Shown here: piece after piece, positions 1-13,162 of the stretch
Layout: the number at the start of each line of letters is the position of its first letter
Numbering within the stretch: the stretch's first letter is position 1
Source of the DNA: Nepenthes gracilis
Taxonomy: Eukaryota > Streptophyta > Magnoliopsida > Caryophyllales > Nepenthaceae
Assembly (NCBI GenBank): GCA_033239525.1
Contig: BSYO01000024.1
Coordinates: 13,077,268-13,141,267 of the forward strand
DNA: 64,000 nt
Reading direction: 5' to 3'
Program-made: the position numbers and the translations under genes
Notes under the pieces: generated by a model
Told to the model about the DNA's origin: nothing
Database searches by the model: none
The model's input: the letters and a program-made list of their open reading frames with translations, nothing else

Positions 1-742
1 AGTGCTTAAGTGCCAAGGCAAAAATTACCTTTGGCATTCAAATGCCAGTGGTTGTTTAAAGAGACCTGCTTAGATTTTAGGGCATCTAAGAGAGAGCAAA
101 AAACAAAAGGTGCAGTAAGGAATAAAGAGAAGAGAGAAAAGAAAAAATGGAAAAAAGTTTACATCTATTTGAAGTTAATTTCAAATTTTATCTGTCGCCA
201 AATTGAGTATATTATTCTAACTTTCATTATAAGATATATTACTAATTGGTCATTCATTTATCTAGTATTTGGCCCTGGCTAGTTGCTATATATGTTAGAG
301 TTTGTTTTAACAATTTATTAACTTCGATTGCTATGAAATACTATCAAAGTAAATTATTTATAACTAAACATTTACAATAGATATTATTTAAAGGTTTGTC
401 TTATAGTTTTTTTTTAATTGAAAAAGGTTTTCAAATTAAATTATTGTGTAATTATATATTTGGTTACTCATTATTTGTTATTCCTCGAGCTCAATTAGGA
501 GAGAATGGTGACTGACATTTGATAGATAATTTAAATTTGTTTGGCTAAATCGTGTGTTTGAATTCTAGAAAAAACTTGTTCACTCTTTCGACAAAGTGGG
601 AACACAAGAAATGATATTCAGCAGCTTCTTGCATGCAAGTTTATAACAATCTATAAACTTAGGAATTATAGAGAGATCAAGAACAAAAACTTGAGCTCCG
701 ATCATTCCAAAAGGAGGTTTATCACAAAAATCTGCATATTTT
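1..742. other. Non-coding flank, no gene recognised
   Basis: AT-rich sequence downstream (on the minus strand) of kinase copy A. No conserved protein or RNA could be read on either strand. The shared segment with copy B starts at about 743. The matching flank of copy B falls in the N gap, so this stretch cannot be compared. Confidence 0.5.
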
Positions 743-1605
743 GCCAAAGATATACAGGTGCTTTTGATGTTGCATATTGATTGATAACCTTATATTTATG
801 GATTTTGCTAAAGTCTTTCTAAATATTTGATTATCTTATCCTTTCAATTGTCAAAAAATGTGGTCTTTATATAGTTGAGGTAAAATGATCTCAACCATTA
901 GTAAAATAAAAAATGTCTAATACTTAAAAGATCTAAAGAAAACCATATACCATTGCAACTATTCCACCACATTCACATTTCTAATAACAAATAACGATAA
1001 TTACAATAATAAGATTTTAAATCATGTCAAGTAAAGTTGACAATATGATTTAACTTTTGTAATTCTTCTCAATTTGATATAATAACCTCCAAGTATAAAA
1101 ATAATTTTAAATTATTTTATATCACATTAATTTTACAGATATAATCTTCATTATTTTTCTTCAACTGTAGCTAACTTATATCATTCTAAGACAAATAACC
1201 CACTATAATCCATTTAAGGAAATCATGTAACCTATGGGTCCTGAATTCAATCTTTAAGATAAGTGATAAAAATAATAAACAGAAAGCCCATAAAATTAAA
1301 ATTACCTAGAAAAAAATCAGACTTTGAAGTAGAATGGAACCGAGCCATGCTCATTAGCACCCCTTCCGTTGAAAAAAAAGGAAGGGTCCCGAATAATCGA
1401 TCTTTCTTTAAGCAACTAAAAAACTCTTTAGTTGATCAATCTGTGATGTTCTTGATCCATAATACTAATATAATCCAAATGAGCTTTAGATTGATCAAAA
1501 GATCCTTTCAATTGACTAGAGCATGGTACAGGAGAATAAGCATTAGCTAATTTAATACCAACAGTTGAGGTAAGACAAATAATAAAACTGATTCCACCAA
1601 AGTGA

Positions 1606-4600
1606 TCATAAGCTTCCACAAGAAGCCCTCATTGGTTCAAGCACCCTCCACACATCAGACACAAGGTCGGGCCGATCCCTTCGCTTTAGTTGACAACACC
1701 TCAATGCCAAGTAAGCTAATTGCTTGGCGAGTACAAATGGCCAATCTCCAGCTGAGGGGTCCAAAATAGCATTAAGATCATCATTATCCAAAGCAAATTG
1801 TACTTTTTTCGATGTTGTCTTGGCTGGCATCCCAGTTAGCAAGCGCAACAAAATAATTCCAAAGGCAAAAACATCAGACTTTAATGTAAGTTCTCCTGTT
1901 GAGATGAACTCGGGATCCACATATGCAAAAGTGCCCATCGGATTCTCGGTTATATAATACCTTGTTGTGTTCCCCGTAGTGTTAGAGATTGCATGAGAGA
2001 TTCCACAATCACTGAGCTTGCATGTGAAGTTTTTATCGAGGAGAATATTGGCAGGTTTTAAGTCACCATGAACTATGCTGAATGGTCGATTGGAATGTAG
2101 GAAGACAATGACCGAGCATAATTCTATGGCAATCCGTACTCGTGTTTGCCATGGTAGTGGGAGAGTGTTGTCCTTACAATTGAGTCGGTCTTCCAAGCTT
2201 CCATTGGGAAGATACTCATAAATGAGGGCCCATCTTTCGGGGCAGATGCCCATAAGAGTCACAAGGTTTGGATGCCGTAATTTGCTCAAAACGTCAACCT
2301 AAATTACAATAAAGAAAGAATTGAGATTATGCCCAAGATATAATAAACATTGCAAATGTTATCTATATAAATAAGTAATATTATTGTTAATTGTTTTATA
2401 TGTTATCTTTCAACTTTTCTTTCTTTGTCATTTCGTGGTTGGGACCCAACAACATGGTAGTCTCTTATACTAGGCTACATTAATGCAAATATTGGCTTAT
2501 ACATAGTGGCATTAGAGTCATCTAATATTAATATTTTTTAATATTGTGATATTATAGTGATATATTTTCGTATCAATAATATAGATTTTTATAGATAATA
2601 TATCCAATGTCAATAAAAATGGTTCAATATTATCATCCATGCAAGGTGGCCTTTTTACGGGCAGAGGGGGCCAGATGGAGTGAACAACCAACACTCTTGT
2701 GGCAATGTTGCATATAGCATATATATGTATAGAAAAGAATAACATTGAGTTAGATGGCAAGTCATCTTTCCATGGGACAAGAGGATCAATTCTTGATAAA
2801 AATCATGCAAAAATTCCTTCTTTTTAAACTTTCATCTTCTTAAAAGTTAGCTTTAGTGATTTCCGATTCATCTAGAAGCATTTTAATGTATCATCAAATA
2901 CTGCAATTGAGAAAATCTCAAAAGGTTTTGCTAAAGAGAAGTTCAAGTAATCATAGAGTAATCTAATCAAATACATTACAAGGACAATAGAAGTGAAGCA
3001 TTCACATGATTACTCCATTATAAACTAAGCTAGGTGAGGCAAATGAAGAGTGAAAGCAATAGTGGGTTAGAGCTGTTATAGTCTGCTGCTCCAATATCCA
3101 CCCAACTGTCAAAATTAAAAGCTAAGTGTATGAATAATATAAATAAAATAATCATTTAAATCAATTAATATAATCTCTATCGTTTATCTACCAAATTTTT
3201 AATTTTAACCGTTGTGCGACTATGAGAGTCTTCTCATTAGGAGGATTGTAACAGCACTCATCGTGGGTAAAAAAAAATTGAACAAAGATCAAATAAACAC
3301 AATTTCCATTCCAAAAAGCAACCATCTTTTAAAGCAGGAAATAGCAAATACTGCATAGATCCAATCCCTCACAATAAGGGGTGGTGCGAAAATGTCCTGG
3401 GTTCAATCCCTTCCCCCTACCCCCTAGTGGATCCCTTGAAACTAGTGAAAATAAATCCATTGCTATGCTTATAATAGATGCTGCCTTTGTTGGATCAAGT
3501 GACAAGTGCCATGCTAGAGTCTGGTCTACTCTGACTGTATCAAAAAGTTCTTTATTTTCTATTGAGACCTCAGGTTTAAATTAGAGCCATGATGTTTTAA
3601 TAGAAACCCCAAACTAAACCTAGAGATTCCAAGTAATAAATAATTAGACCATTGCTAGAGGCAGAGAAAATGATGTGGCATAAAAAGTGAATAATGTAGT
3701 GACAAGACATAAAAACATAACCCCAAATTGGGAGGAGAATATTGAGATGGAGTACAAAAAAGAAAGATGGATGATGAGATGGACACAACAATATAATTTA
3801 ATAACTAGCTCAAAACTGAATAATGCAGACATTGTTACTAAAATTAGAAAAACTTTATATATGATAAATAGCTTAATGTGAATCTCAAACTAATTCAGAT
3901 GACACTACATGAATGAAAAATTATCGTGTCAGAATTTTGTAGAAATACTTGCATTATGTTTAACGTGTGTACAATAAATATATTTTGTTGTATTAATAAA
4001 TTAAATGACAAATTCATCATTGTTAAACAAACACAAACAACAATAACATGCATACTATAATGTATCTTGATTTGAAACATATACAGCAGCAAACACTTCA
4101 ATATCAAGATGTGATACCACATTAAAAATTATCTAACTCATCTAATCATTAGAAACTTGATTTCAAATAGATTTCAACTATTTAATATACAATTATTTGT
4201 GAAGAGCCTCTTGGAATGCATATTGTGAGGATTATCACGAGAAGTCATGCCCGGTACACATATGACAGGCGCATGTATGCCAATGAAAATATGAAATATT
4301 TTATTCTAATTTTTACGCTAATTTTGATAACAATTGTGACACAATGGGCTCCAATTTAAATAGGGAGGATGGAGAGATGCAAAGCCCTATGAAATTTCAT
4401 TAATTGAGAAGATTAGCATAAAACTATTTACGAAACTAGGAATATTGATAAATTAATCAATCTTAGACGTATCTGCGACCAACTTAACAAATTCAATGTA
4501 AGTGTTCCACAGTGTCTTACCTCTTGTTGAAATTCTCGATGACTCGACATATCTGGATGCGGCATCTTTACGGCAACTTCAGCACCACGAAGGAAGCCTC

Positions 4601-7111
4601 TGTATGTGCATCCGTACCCTCCTTTCCCGATTGTCATGGATGGATCAAAATAATTGGTAGCTTTCTCAATCTCCAAGGAAGAGAATTCAGAGAAATACTT
4701 AGGGGCATACGCGTTTAAGACCTGAAATTCAAGTTGATTTCTCAGCTCTTCGGCAGCATGGTGTGGAATGACTCGCTCCATTTCCATTTCTTCTCGTTCA
4801 TTAATGCATTTCTGCAGCAATGCCTCTTCCAGCTGTTTAACCCTACAATTGGATACCTCAATTTCACTTTCGAGTAATGATTGACGTTCCAGGGCCTTCT
4901 GGAGTTCTACAGAGATCTTGTCTCGCTCATTTGTCACCTTGATCATTGCTCGCTCGATTTCTTTTCTCTGTCTCCATTCATTAGAGTATAAATTCTCATT
5001 CTTAATACCTTCCCTATAAAAAGATGGCACTGAAATTAGTATAACTTGACCCACCAAAGCCCAAGGCTGTGGGAATGTCCCCACTTGTTACCCTCCTAGC
5101 CACCCGAATTTGTACTTTCCCATGAAAAGTAAATGAATTTAGAGGTGTACAATCACCTTGATACATCATCGTATTAGATCAAAATGCAATACTAGCAAGT
5201 GTACCTCGTCAAGATAAGATGCCCCTTGCCTATAAACCATATATGACAGAATGCGGGTGCTTCTTGTCGTACATAGATAGCCTTAGTTGACTTGAGCTTC
5301 TTTACTTCCCTAAAATAGTAAGAAACATAAGGGATGAGCATTCCCTATCGTTGATGCCATGCCCTTTATAATTTATTATGTCATATCCCTATGTTTGGGA
5401 TGAGTATTTCCACAATCAAAACAAAATAAAGATGAATATCTCAAAACTCTTTGATATTTTTTAATACTATAATAATATCGTAATATATTATTATATTTAT
5501 AATATACGGGCCAATATTTAAAATATCAATTGATATATACTTGTTAACTAATTATTTTTAAATTTTTTTCTAACATATCTAATATCTATATGTATTCTTT
5601 AATATATTTAATATTAATATGGTCATAGTCGATATTGATATAAATATTTTTATCAATTTATCTGAACATCTGTGCTATATAATGACAAAATCAAAGCATA
5701 TGGACAAACTATGAAAAAATAATGGTCAAGTTTAAAAGGATTTTTCAAGGCCGTAGAAAGGGTCAACCGTATTTAAGCCTTATCTTACAATGCAAAGAAA
5801 TTATTCTTGTAGTTTGAATCTCTTTCCTTTATGTAATGATTAAACAAACTTATATTATGTTAAGGCTCATATATTTATATGGCCAATTTTTTTTAAAAGA
5901 AAAAAAAACAAATATAAATAATAGAACGAATCTCCTATTAATATAAGAAAAAAATAAAGATATTTGGTGGACTTGTAAAAATAAACATAGGCAAGATCAA
6001 TTAATTATCGTGCCTAATTGATACCCATTGAATTGCTAACAAATAATTGGCACCAATTGGACTCATAAAAGTTTTGCTTCAACTTAATGCTATTGCACTC
6101 CCTTTATCTATTTGAAAGTTAAACACTTTATTTTTAGTTCATACCAAGGAAATTACCAATATTATTCTCAACTTTTTGCTTTTTTTAATATTATTGTGAA
6201 GTTTTTTCATTTTTTTTTTTCAGTTTTATGCAACTTTAATTTAACACTAATTTCATTTGGTGGTACCTAACCAAAAGTATTACTTACCGAAAACTAAAAT
6301 TATATCTATAGTCTGATGCTGCTCCCATTACAAGCTTTCCAATCCTCAACTGCCATATCAATTCAACAACTCCCTTCTCTATAGAGTCCCTTTCAATGTA
6401 TAGTTTCTCTGCCTCAACCTACGCAATGATCACATAATATTTTAGAAATTAACAAATATTAGTGTCAATATCAATCATGATTATATTGACATCTTACATA
6501 TTGAATAATATATATCAATATTTAATAAATTATAAAAATTAAGAATCATAAAACAATAGGTAAATATTGATTAATATAATAGCCAAATATCGAGTATTTG
6601 CTTATATATCGTAATATGTCATCGATATAACAATATATTATGATCTTATCGCGATATTAGAAGACATTGATATTAGCATGCTCCGATACACATATATATC
6701 GGTCAATATTTTTATCTACAGGGTAAACTAAATTTTCCATTGGGATCATAAATAATTTGGAAGATTACAAAAAATGCTTTGTCATACAAAATATATATAT
6801 CGGTCAATATTTTTATCTATAGGGTAAACTAAATTTTCCATTGGGATCATAAATAATTTGGAAGATTACAAAAAATGCTTTGTCATACAAAATAAGCCAG
6901 CTCAATTATAATTATTTTGATGATAGAAAATCATGTCAGTTGTTAATAGAGGAGGCCATGAAGGATGATTATAAAGAGAAAAATCGTACCCCTGCTAAGG
7001 CGCAGATCTGAACATACTCATCTAGAGCTTCGATCATAGCTTGTCTTTCCGTTTCTCGGTATGCCATCACTTCCTTCTCATCCACTAAATGCTTTGGAAA
7101 TCTCCCACCAA
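1606..7111 (-). CDS. PUB33-type USP/coiled-coil/kinase gene, copy A (first exon not visible, U-box absent)
   Basis: Five exons on the minus strand: 6990-7111, 6288-6418, 5205-5309, 4521-5013 and 1606-2298, all with GT-AG borders and matching phases. They encode the second half of a USP/adenine-nucleotide-binding domain, a charged coiled coil (REGIKNENLY onward) and a protein kinase. Kinase landmarks are the glycine loop IGKGGYG, the lysine in VAVKM, HGDLKPAN, DCG in place of DFG, and DPE in place of APE. The family (Arabidopsis PUB33-like, RLCK-IX) normally continues into a U-box E3 ligase domain; here a TGA follows RASCGSL at that boundary. The exon for the USP N-terminus should lie above 7111, but only non-coding sequence, an LTR element and a gap are found. 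Every exon is open, so the gene is either 5'-truncated or has exon 1 inside the gap. A cytoplasmic receptor-like kinase role is inferred from the family only. Confidence 0.82.
3112..3798. repeat. Copy A-specific block in the kinase intron
   Basis: This stretch lies in the 2298-4521 intron of copy A and has no counterpart in copy B, where the flanks meet near 15640. It could be an insertion in A or a deletion in B. A tRNA-like B-box (GGTTCAATCCC at about 3400-3410) sits in it, which would fit a SINE, but I could not find a convincing A-box, poly-A tail or target duplication. Confidence 0.4.
6691..6892. repeat. 101-bp tandem duplication in an intron of copy A
   Basis: Two head-to-tail copies of about 101 bases (about 6691-6791 and 6792-6892) are nearly identical; I see TCTACA against TCTATA as the difference. 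Copy B has one diverged copy near 18510-18610. The duplication therefore happened in A after the A/B split. Confidence 0.85.
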
Positions 7112-8152
7112 CTGCAAGCAAACAAGATTACATACAAAAACACAACGAAAGTTTCTTCTAAATCAGGGAAGAAAGGTGACGGGATAATTCATAGGTGTAA
7201 ACTACCCGATAAAAGCGGAAAAATAGTGAAAGTAGACAATGGAGAAATAAGAAATACTTAGACGAAGATATACATGTCAAAAGGAATAGAAAGTACTTAT
7301 GTAGCACTATGTACTATGCAGCAATAATACATAAAAAGGGGAAAAGTTTCATAATTTTGAAATGGATTCTCATTTGAAGTTACGATCTTCGTTTCCTGTT
7401 TAAATATTAGGAATTGTTAGATATCTTGATAAGTAGGCACCTGACTTAAAATCTCATCGAATTTCATTAGACTATTTGACATTCGAATAACTGGCCTTGT
7501 GATATGCTACCGAACAAAAAGACATACAAAAAAATATGGGGATGAATTTGTTCAGAATTGTGTTGTGTTTGAATGTGCTCCTAACACAAGTAAAATGCAT
7601 GAGATATGAGAAAATTGTTTACAACTAGAATAATGCTAGCCTTGGCTAGCAAGCATCCCCTCAAAATCGAATCATCATGTTATAACCAAAGAAAATAAAA
7701 AATAAAAACACTTGAATTAGTAAGAAAAAATTAATTTGCTTTTTCATGGGAAAAAATGGCAGGTGGTAACCAAAAAATACGGTAGAAAGCCATCAAAGGA
7801 ATGGTATTCTAACCAATCTGATAAATTTTGAGTTATCATAAATAGCAATTGCCACACAATTTGTTTATACCTATTTAAAGGACAATCATTGTGCTTGTCA
7901 CAGTTGTACGAGGTTGAGTTTATATATCTCTATATCCATCATTCTCATGTTCTTTTTTTACTATTCTATTACGACACATTTGATTATTGGAATATAATAA
8001 GGTAGGAATAGAATAATTATTTTTGGATAATAGAATAAAATGGGAATAGAGTTAAAAATTTTTATTTTCATATTTGGTTATTGAAATAAAATAAATTGAG
8101 AATTAGTATTCTAATATTTGTTATGTAGTAATAGTATGAGGAATACAATAAA

Positions 8153-8153
<1 letters not shown>

Positions 8154-8221
<68 letters not shown>
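8154..8221. repeat. (AAT)n microsatellite
   Basis: About 22 uninterrupted AAT/ATA triplets sit directly against the left end of the LTR element that starts at 8222. Confidence 0.95.
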
Positions 8222-9400
8222 TGATGGGTCGTTTACCATAAGTTAGCCCCAAGTCTAGGCCCACAGTGGAAGAAAGTTTCGGAAGCTACAACCCAAGAGA
8301 AGGCCTTGGATCTTCCATCGAAACATGGGTTGTCCATATCACCTGCCATTTGCAACCCATAAGTACACGTCCCAATAGTGCCAATTTAGTGGGTCCAGCT
8401 CAGCAGGCACGCCCACGTGACCGTAGCTCACGCATGGTTCCCCCACACTGATAGGCATAGAAACTATCGGCGGCCAACCTACATGCGCCTTAACCGTTGG
8501 GAATGCCAATCCCGCCAGAAGAGGAAGCGGCCAATCATGGCGTCCTCCGAGATAGCAAGATCGACAACAGCTAACCCGCGCTCCAACATTTTCCTCTACA
8601 AATACCCCTTTCACTCTTTAGAGGAAAGGGGCTCAAAAAACATCCCAATGAGGAGATCCCTCAAAAATGAAGAAAGAGGGAGATGACCATGAGAAGGCAT
8701 AATTTAGTCTTAGAGACACTTGCCGTCAAAGACAACCCTTCATCCAAGCTGCCATCGATCCCGACTCGTGGTTGCGCAAGCTCCCTGCCAACTCCAAACT
8801 CCTCCGCCGCTTGGCCGGCAATGATAATTTGTGAAGCATGGCTTAGTGAGTCACCTCCATGTGTAGCTTGGGAGAGGCCCCAGCCAGAAGGAGGTCTCGA
8901 CTTAGAAGTTGGAAGCAATCAGGATCCATCTCTCTCCGCCACTCTCCCTCTCTTTGATTAGCCCAGTCCCACAACGCTTCCATGGCCCAAGGGAACCTAC
9001 TGCAAGGACAATGACAACCCAAACCTCAACTTCGAAGCATGGTGATGAATCTCAAATGGTCGCATGTGCCTAGAGCTCTCTAAGTCACCTCTCAATCGGG
9101 TACACATTTAAATCACCCCTTAGTCGAGAGCACCCAATAGGAGCTCAATCCTCCATCTTTTCTCTAAGCCGCCCCATAATTAGATGTACTCATCGGAGTA
9201 TTATCCTCCTTCTCGTAAGCTGCTCCCTAGCCTAATGCACCCAAACACTAAATTCCCAAAAAACATAAATCCACACATATCTCTCGTATCCTCACATTTT
9301 TCTATCCGTTTGAAAAAGATTTTTGACTTGAGCGTTGAATGATAACTGTGGACTAAGTCGTGACAATTCTTTGACCTCTTATTTGTTAGCGGTCGAACTC
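8222..9400 (+). repeat. 5' LTR of the 8.2-13.2 kb element (right border approximate)
   Basis: Starts TGATGGGTC. It contains a TATA-like CTACAAATACCCC stretch (about 8595) and, near the end, the TTGACTTGAGCG block. The right border is a guess near 9.4-9.5 kb, because the second LTR is cut by the gap before this point and no clear primer-binding site was found. Confidence 0.55.
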
Positions 9401-10716
9401 AACAGCTTGGGGGGCTTGCGAACCTAGCGTTAGGCCTTCCCATTAAACGGCCACTTAAACCTTAGGGGGTTTTATAGTATGCGTGTAATGACCTCCTCCC
9501 AAAGGAGAAAGCACTATCAGTCGATGACAGTCAGTAGACTAGAACTAGATGCACGTGAACTACGATGCCCTCTAATAAGATCGATCGCCAATATGGTTAC
9601 ATGTGGGCGATGGCCTAAATTTTGCTAGAGCTAGGTGGTTGCGACTATAAAACCCAGCCGACCCTCGTGAGGCTCACCAATGCTCGTGCCACAATGTCCT
9701 TCCATGGGAAAGAGTACAAATGGACGAACTCGTCCGGTCAAGCCCAACAACGATGGCGGCAGCATCTAGCCAGTGAAGAACTTTCCTCAGTGCTTTGCGA
9801 CTTCCTCCCATAGGAACGTGCACTACCTAAAACAAGCAAACAGTCAAGCCTAGCTACGTTAGTGGTCATGTTTAGTCGGCAAATGTGCTTTTGCGTGACA
9901 CGACCTCCTCCCAGACAGAGTTAGCACAATTCGATGCGCAAGCCCGAGCCATCCCTAACAACGCTAACATCTGGCTAATAGGCAGAAAAGCACCGACAAA
10001 GAAGTTTAACATGGACAAGGAAAACATCAGCCACAATGATCAAGATGGTCTAACTGTTTCATTAAAAATCAAGATGTACATCTGAAGGCGTCTAATGGCC
10101 CCAAAAGATATAGGATGTTATCTGTGTCTGCAGCCTAACCAAATGCCTATCCTACAGTCGGGGCCCCCATGTTCATGGCACTGTCCCTCTTCCTAGCTCT
10201 AGGGAAACTATTAGCTCACCTCGGCATCGGGCCCTAGTGTTCCTTAGGTTGAGGAAATCAATAGGGAAGTCCAAAACTGCCAAGGAGACTATCTACTTGT
10301 AGAAGCAAATGCTTTCTTAAAACCATTTATCTAGTGCCGGTGCTATCTTCTCAAGACGAAGTCTAGTTCTCAGCTCTTCCTCTAATCAAGCGCACGTGCC
10401 TAGAAAATCATTTTACCACTACCGACTCTCTCAAAGCTCATCCTCAAGTGATGTGATCCGACCCAAAGCCTCAGCATTGGCCTCTGAGCGCTCTTGCGAT
10501 TTTGCCTCAAACTCGGAAAGAGTTCAGTTGAGGTGGCTAACCCGCTCTAAGCCCTACTACGCCTCAGTAATGGCAGCGTTACATTTGGCACTTCATCTCC
10601 TTAGCGACCTAATCAATGTGTGCATGAAGCAAGTGAGCAATCTCATCCCCTTGTAAGCACACAACTTCCTCCACCCAATGAGGCACCCTTGGCAGCTATC
10701 AAATAGAAAAGAGTGG

Positions 10717-11037
10717 TCAGCCGAGGCTCCAGTGAAAACATATACCTATAGAAATTTGCACTATCTCCCAGAAAGGCGAACATACCCGGCAAGAGGATTC
10801 AATTGACTTGAGGTCTAGAGGTGCCCTTAGGGCTCCACGAGGCTCAAGAACTGAGGCACCCGAGTGGCGCCCCTCCTCAGTAGCAACTCCACCTTTCGGG
10901 TCATCTTCTCTGATGACCTCCGTCATCCGCTCATCATCACTACCCTCCTCAGCCAAGGGCCCAGGGATAGAGGTAGATGCTGCATCCGATAACAAAGTAG
11001 AAGAGGTTAGAATATCCATGACGTCTTGGTGAGCCAT
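10717..11037 (-). pseudogene. Possible antisense frame of the LTR element
   Basis: A 106-codon open frame opposite to element polarity, rich in Ser, Asp and Glu after an MAHQDVMDIL start. I do not recognise a domain. Antisense frames between the internal region and the 3' LTR are known in the TAT lineage (Grande, Retand and others), and the 52.0-57.7 kb element has a better example. This one may be chance. Confidence 0.3.
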
Positions 11038-12772
11038 TCCGAAAGCAAAAGCTCACCAAAGGGAAGGATAGCGACACCGAGGCCAAGATGTTTGTAGATG
11101 GAAAAGGATGAAGAAGTAGTTGGGGATCAGCGCTTAAATAGTCGGCCCCCTAACTTTGCAGCGATGCCATTTGAAGACGCTGACACAACACGTCCCATAA
11201 TAGCCGCAAAATGTGCCGTCACCCTGGCATGTAGCAGCACGTCCCTCCGTTGGCGCCATTATGATGATTAACGCAATGCCTCCTCGTGCAACCCGTTGAC
11301 TATCAATGGGCTTTGACATCTTGATTGACACAGTGGAAGCACATCTTGGATAATGATGCCTAGACACGTCATCCCCCCGGGTCGCTAACTGGCAATGCTT
11401 GGTCCTAACAGGCTCAAGACAAGTTTGGCCGGCCTATGTCTCGACTGAGGGTTAGGATGAGTCGTTGAGAGTCAAATTGCTAGAATATCAAGTTGTCAGT
11501 GGACAAAGCTATCAAAACAACAAAGCCCAATAGGCAGAAGATAGTGGCCTAGTCGCACACAGTCCTGGCGGACTCAAGGCTAATTCTCCCAGCTTGCGTC
11601 CTAACCCCGCATTTTGGACGGTCAATCAGATCACCAGAAGACTGAGTTACTAGCCACCCAGACCATCAAATTGTTAGATATCAAGTAACACAAAATAGCA
11701 TCCGAATACTTCAATCATTCATGACATGCAAGAGCATTGGAGCCATGCAATAAAGATAAAAAGTACTCAATAATCAATTCATTAATTCATTTTAGAAATC
11801 ACAAAGCCTCTGACGATGAACGTACAACTTTATAGGAAGAAAAATATATGAAACGATGACCAAAATACTGAATCCCTACTTCAACTAAGGCAAACACCCA
11901 AAGGATAAGCAGGCGCTTGTCTTTAGGAAGGAAGCTCGATCAAGGAGCCAGCACCCTCTAGGCGGTCAACAAGATGAGGCACCTGTGTGCCGCCACTCTC
12001 GAGCTATTGAAGTAGGAAGTGTATGCAAAAACCCTCTCCCACAAGAATGAGGCATCGGCTGCCCACTCTCACCTAGGGAGGCAACTGCCAGAGGTCTCCC
12101 ACCAAGACAAGCCATAGCCATGCAACCAGCGAGTCTGTACTAGACTCCCGTGGTGATGACGACCCAGATCTAAGGAGACCTTGGGAGCACCTCCCCCAGC
12201 TGCTGCCTACAATCCAATGTGGGCAATAGATGGGATGACCATCCACCCTAGTAGAACGGAGAAGAGGCAACCTTCTCCCTTTTGGGGATTGAGCCACCAT
12301 TCCCTTGAGCTTCCCCAGAAAGGACTACGCGACTACAGCTGGGAGAAGAAGGCGACAACCACTCCATACCTAGGCAGTGCCCGTTATATCAAGAAAACAA
12401 CCCCAATTAGGGAAATCACAACAAACTTCAAGTGCATCTTCGAATGTCTCATAACTTTCTTCCATCTTAGCCGATGGCAGTGTAGGTTCCATCCCTGCTC
12501 CGATCTCTCACATCACTTGGCTGATGTGAGGCAAGGCCTAGGAAGCCCCTTTATAACTGGGAGAGGAGATCGGTAAGCCATTATTGTAGAAGATTGTGTC
12601 TGTTAGTATCATCCTTAGAAAATCGGCCAGCATAGCAAATCGCCCCCAAATCCTGCCCGTCAGAGCGATAGTTTCTAGGATTTCTAGAAATGGAAAGTGC
12701 GTAGGCAAGGAGGCATCTCCTCAGAGGCATGTTGAGGGTTGAAAATTTTAAAATACCCAACATAGGGGCTAT

Positions 12773-13162
12773 TGATGGGTCATGTACCCATGAGTAGGCC
12801 TTAAGTCTAGGCCCACAGTAGAAGGATGGTCCAAAAGCTACAGCCCAGGAGAAGGCCCTACATTGTGCGGTCTAGGATCACTCATCGAGACGTGGGTCAT
12901 CCACGTCGCCTGCCATCCACGGCTCATAAGCACACGTCCTAACAGCGCTAGCTCAACCGGCACGCCCACGAGACCGCAGCTCATGCATGGTTCCCCGCAC
13001 TAACTGGTGTAGGAATTGTCAATGGCCAACTTGTCATGCACTCTAACCACCGAGAATGCTGGTCCTACCGGAGAGGAAGTGGCCAATCACAACATCCCTC
13101 GAGAAAGCAAGATCGAGAGCAGCTGACCCACACTCCAACATTTTCTTCTACAAATACCCCTT
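12773..13162 (+). repeat. 3' LTR (partial) of the 8.2 kb element
   Basis: Aligns with 8222 onward through TGATGGGTC, AAGTCTAGGCCCACAGT, GCATGGTTCCCC and CTACAAATACCCCTT. It shows many substitutions and an indel relative to the 5' LTR, so the insertion is old. It is cut off by the N run. Confidence 0.8.

Larger units (their letters stand above)
743..7965. repeat. Segmental duplication, unit A (partner 13263-19722)
   Basis: From about 743 the sequence matches the stretch that begins directly after the N gap at 13263. The match continues through exons, introns and spacers to about 7965, whose partner is about 19722. Exon lengths are identical in the two units. Introns differ by small indels, by a block of roughly 690 bases present only in A (about 3112-3798), and by a 101-base tandem duplication present only in A. 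Beyond 7965 the two units are unrelated. Confidence 0.85.
8222..13162 (+). mobile_element. Non-autonomous gypsy-type LTR retrotransposon (large, no gag-pol); right end in gap
   Basis: Two direct repeats begin TGATGGGTC, at 8222 and 12773, and can be aligned over about 390 bases until the N gap. A polypurine tract (TAGGGGCTAT, about 12763-12772) precedes the second repeat, so the element reads left to right. A motif around TTGACTTGAGCG (about 9325) matches the downstream part of the solo LTR at 61491-62432. The interior (about 9.4-12.77 kb) shows no reverse transcriptase, integrase or gag. The best open frame runs opposite to the element (10717-11037, minus). Lacking gag-pol and carrying an antisense frame fits a non-autonomous TAT-lineage derivative; that lineage call is inference. 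The right end and target duplication cannot be seen. Confidence 0.75.

Noticed and set aside
1428..1619. Continuation of copy A past the stop (MEAYDHFGG-type frame) as an extra domain
   Set aside because: It is in another frame, starts inside the kinase exon, has no U-box residues, and no splice site joins it convincingly.
8154..8221. AAT microsatellite as a regulatory element
   Set aside because: Simple repeat next to an LTR insertion site; nothing supports a function.
8222..12770. Short open frames in the first LTR element as host genes
   Set aside because: They lie in LTRs or the element interior, have no recognisable domain or exon chain, and are not supported by splice sites.
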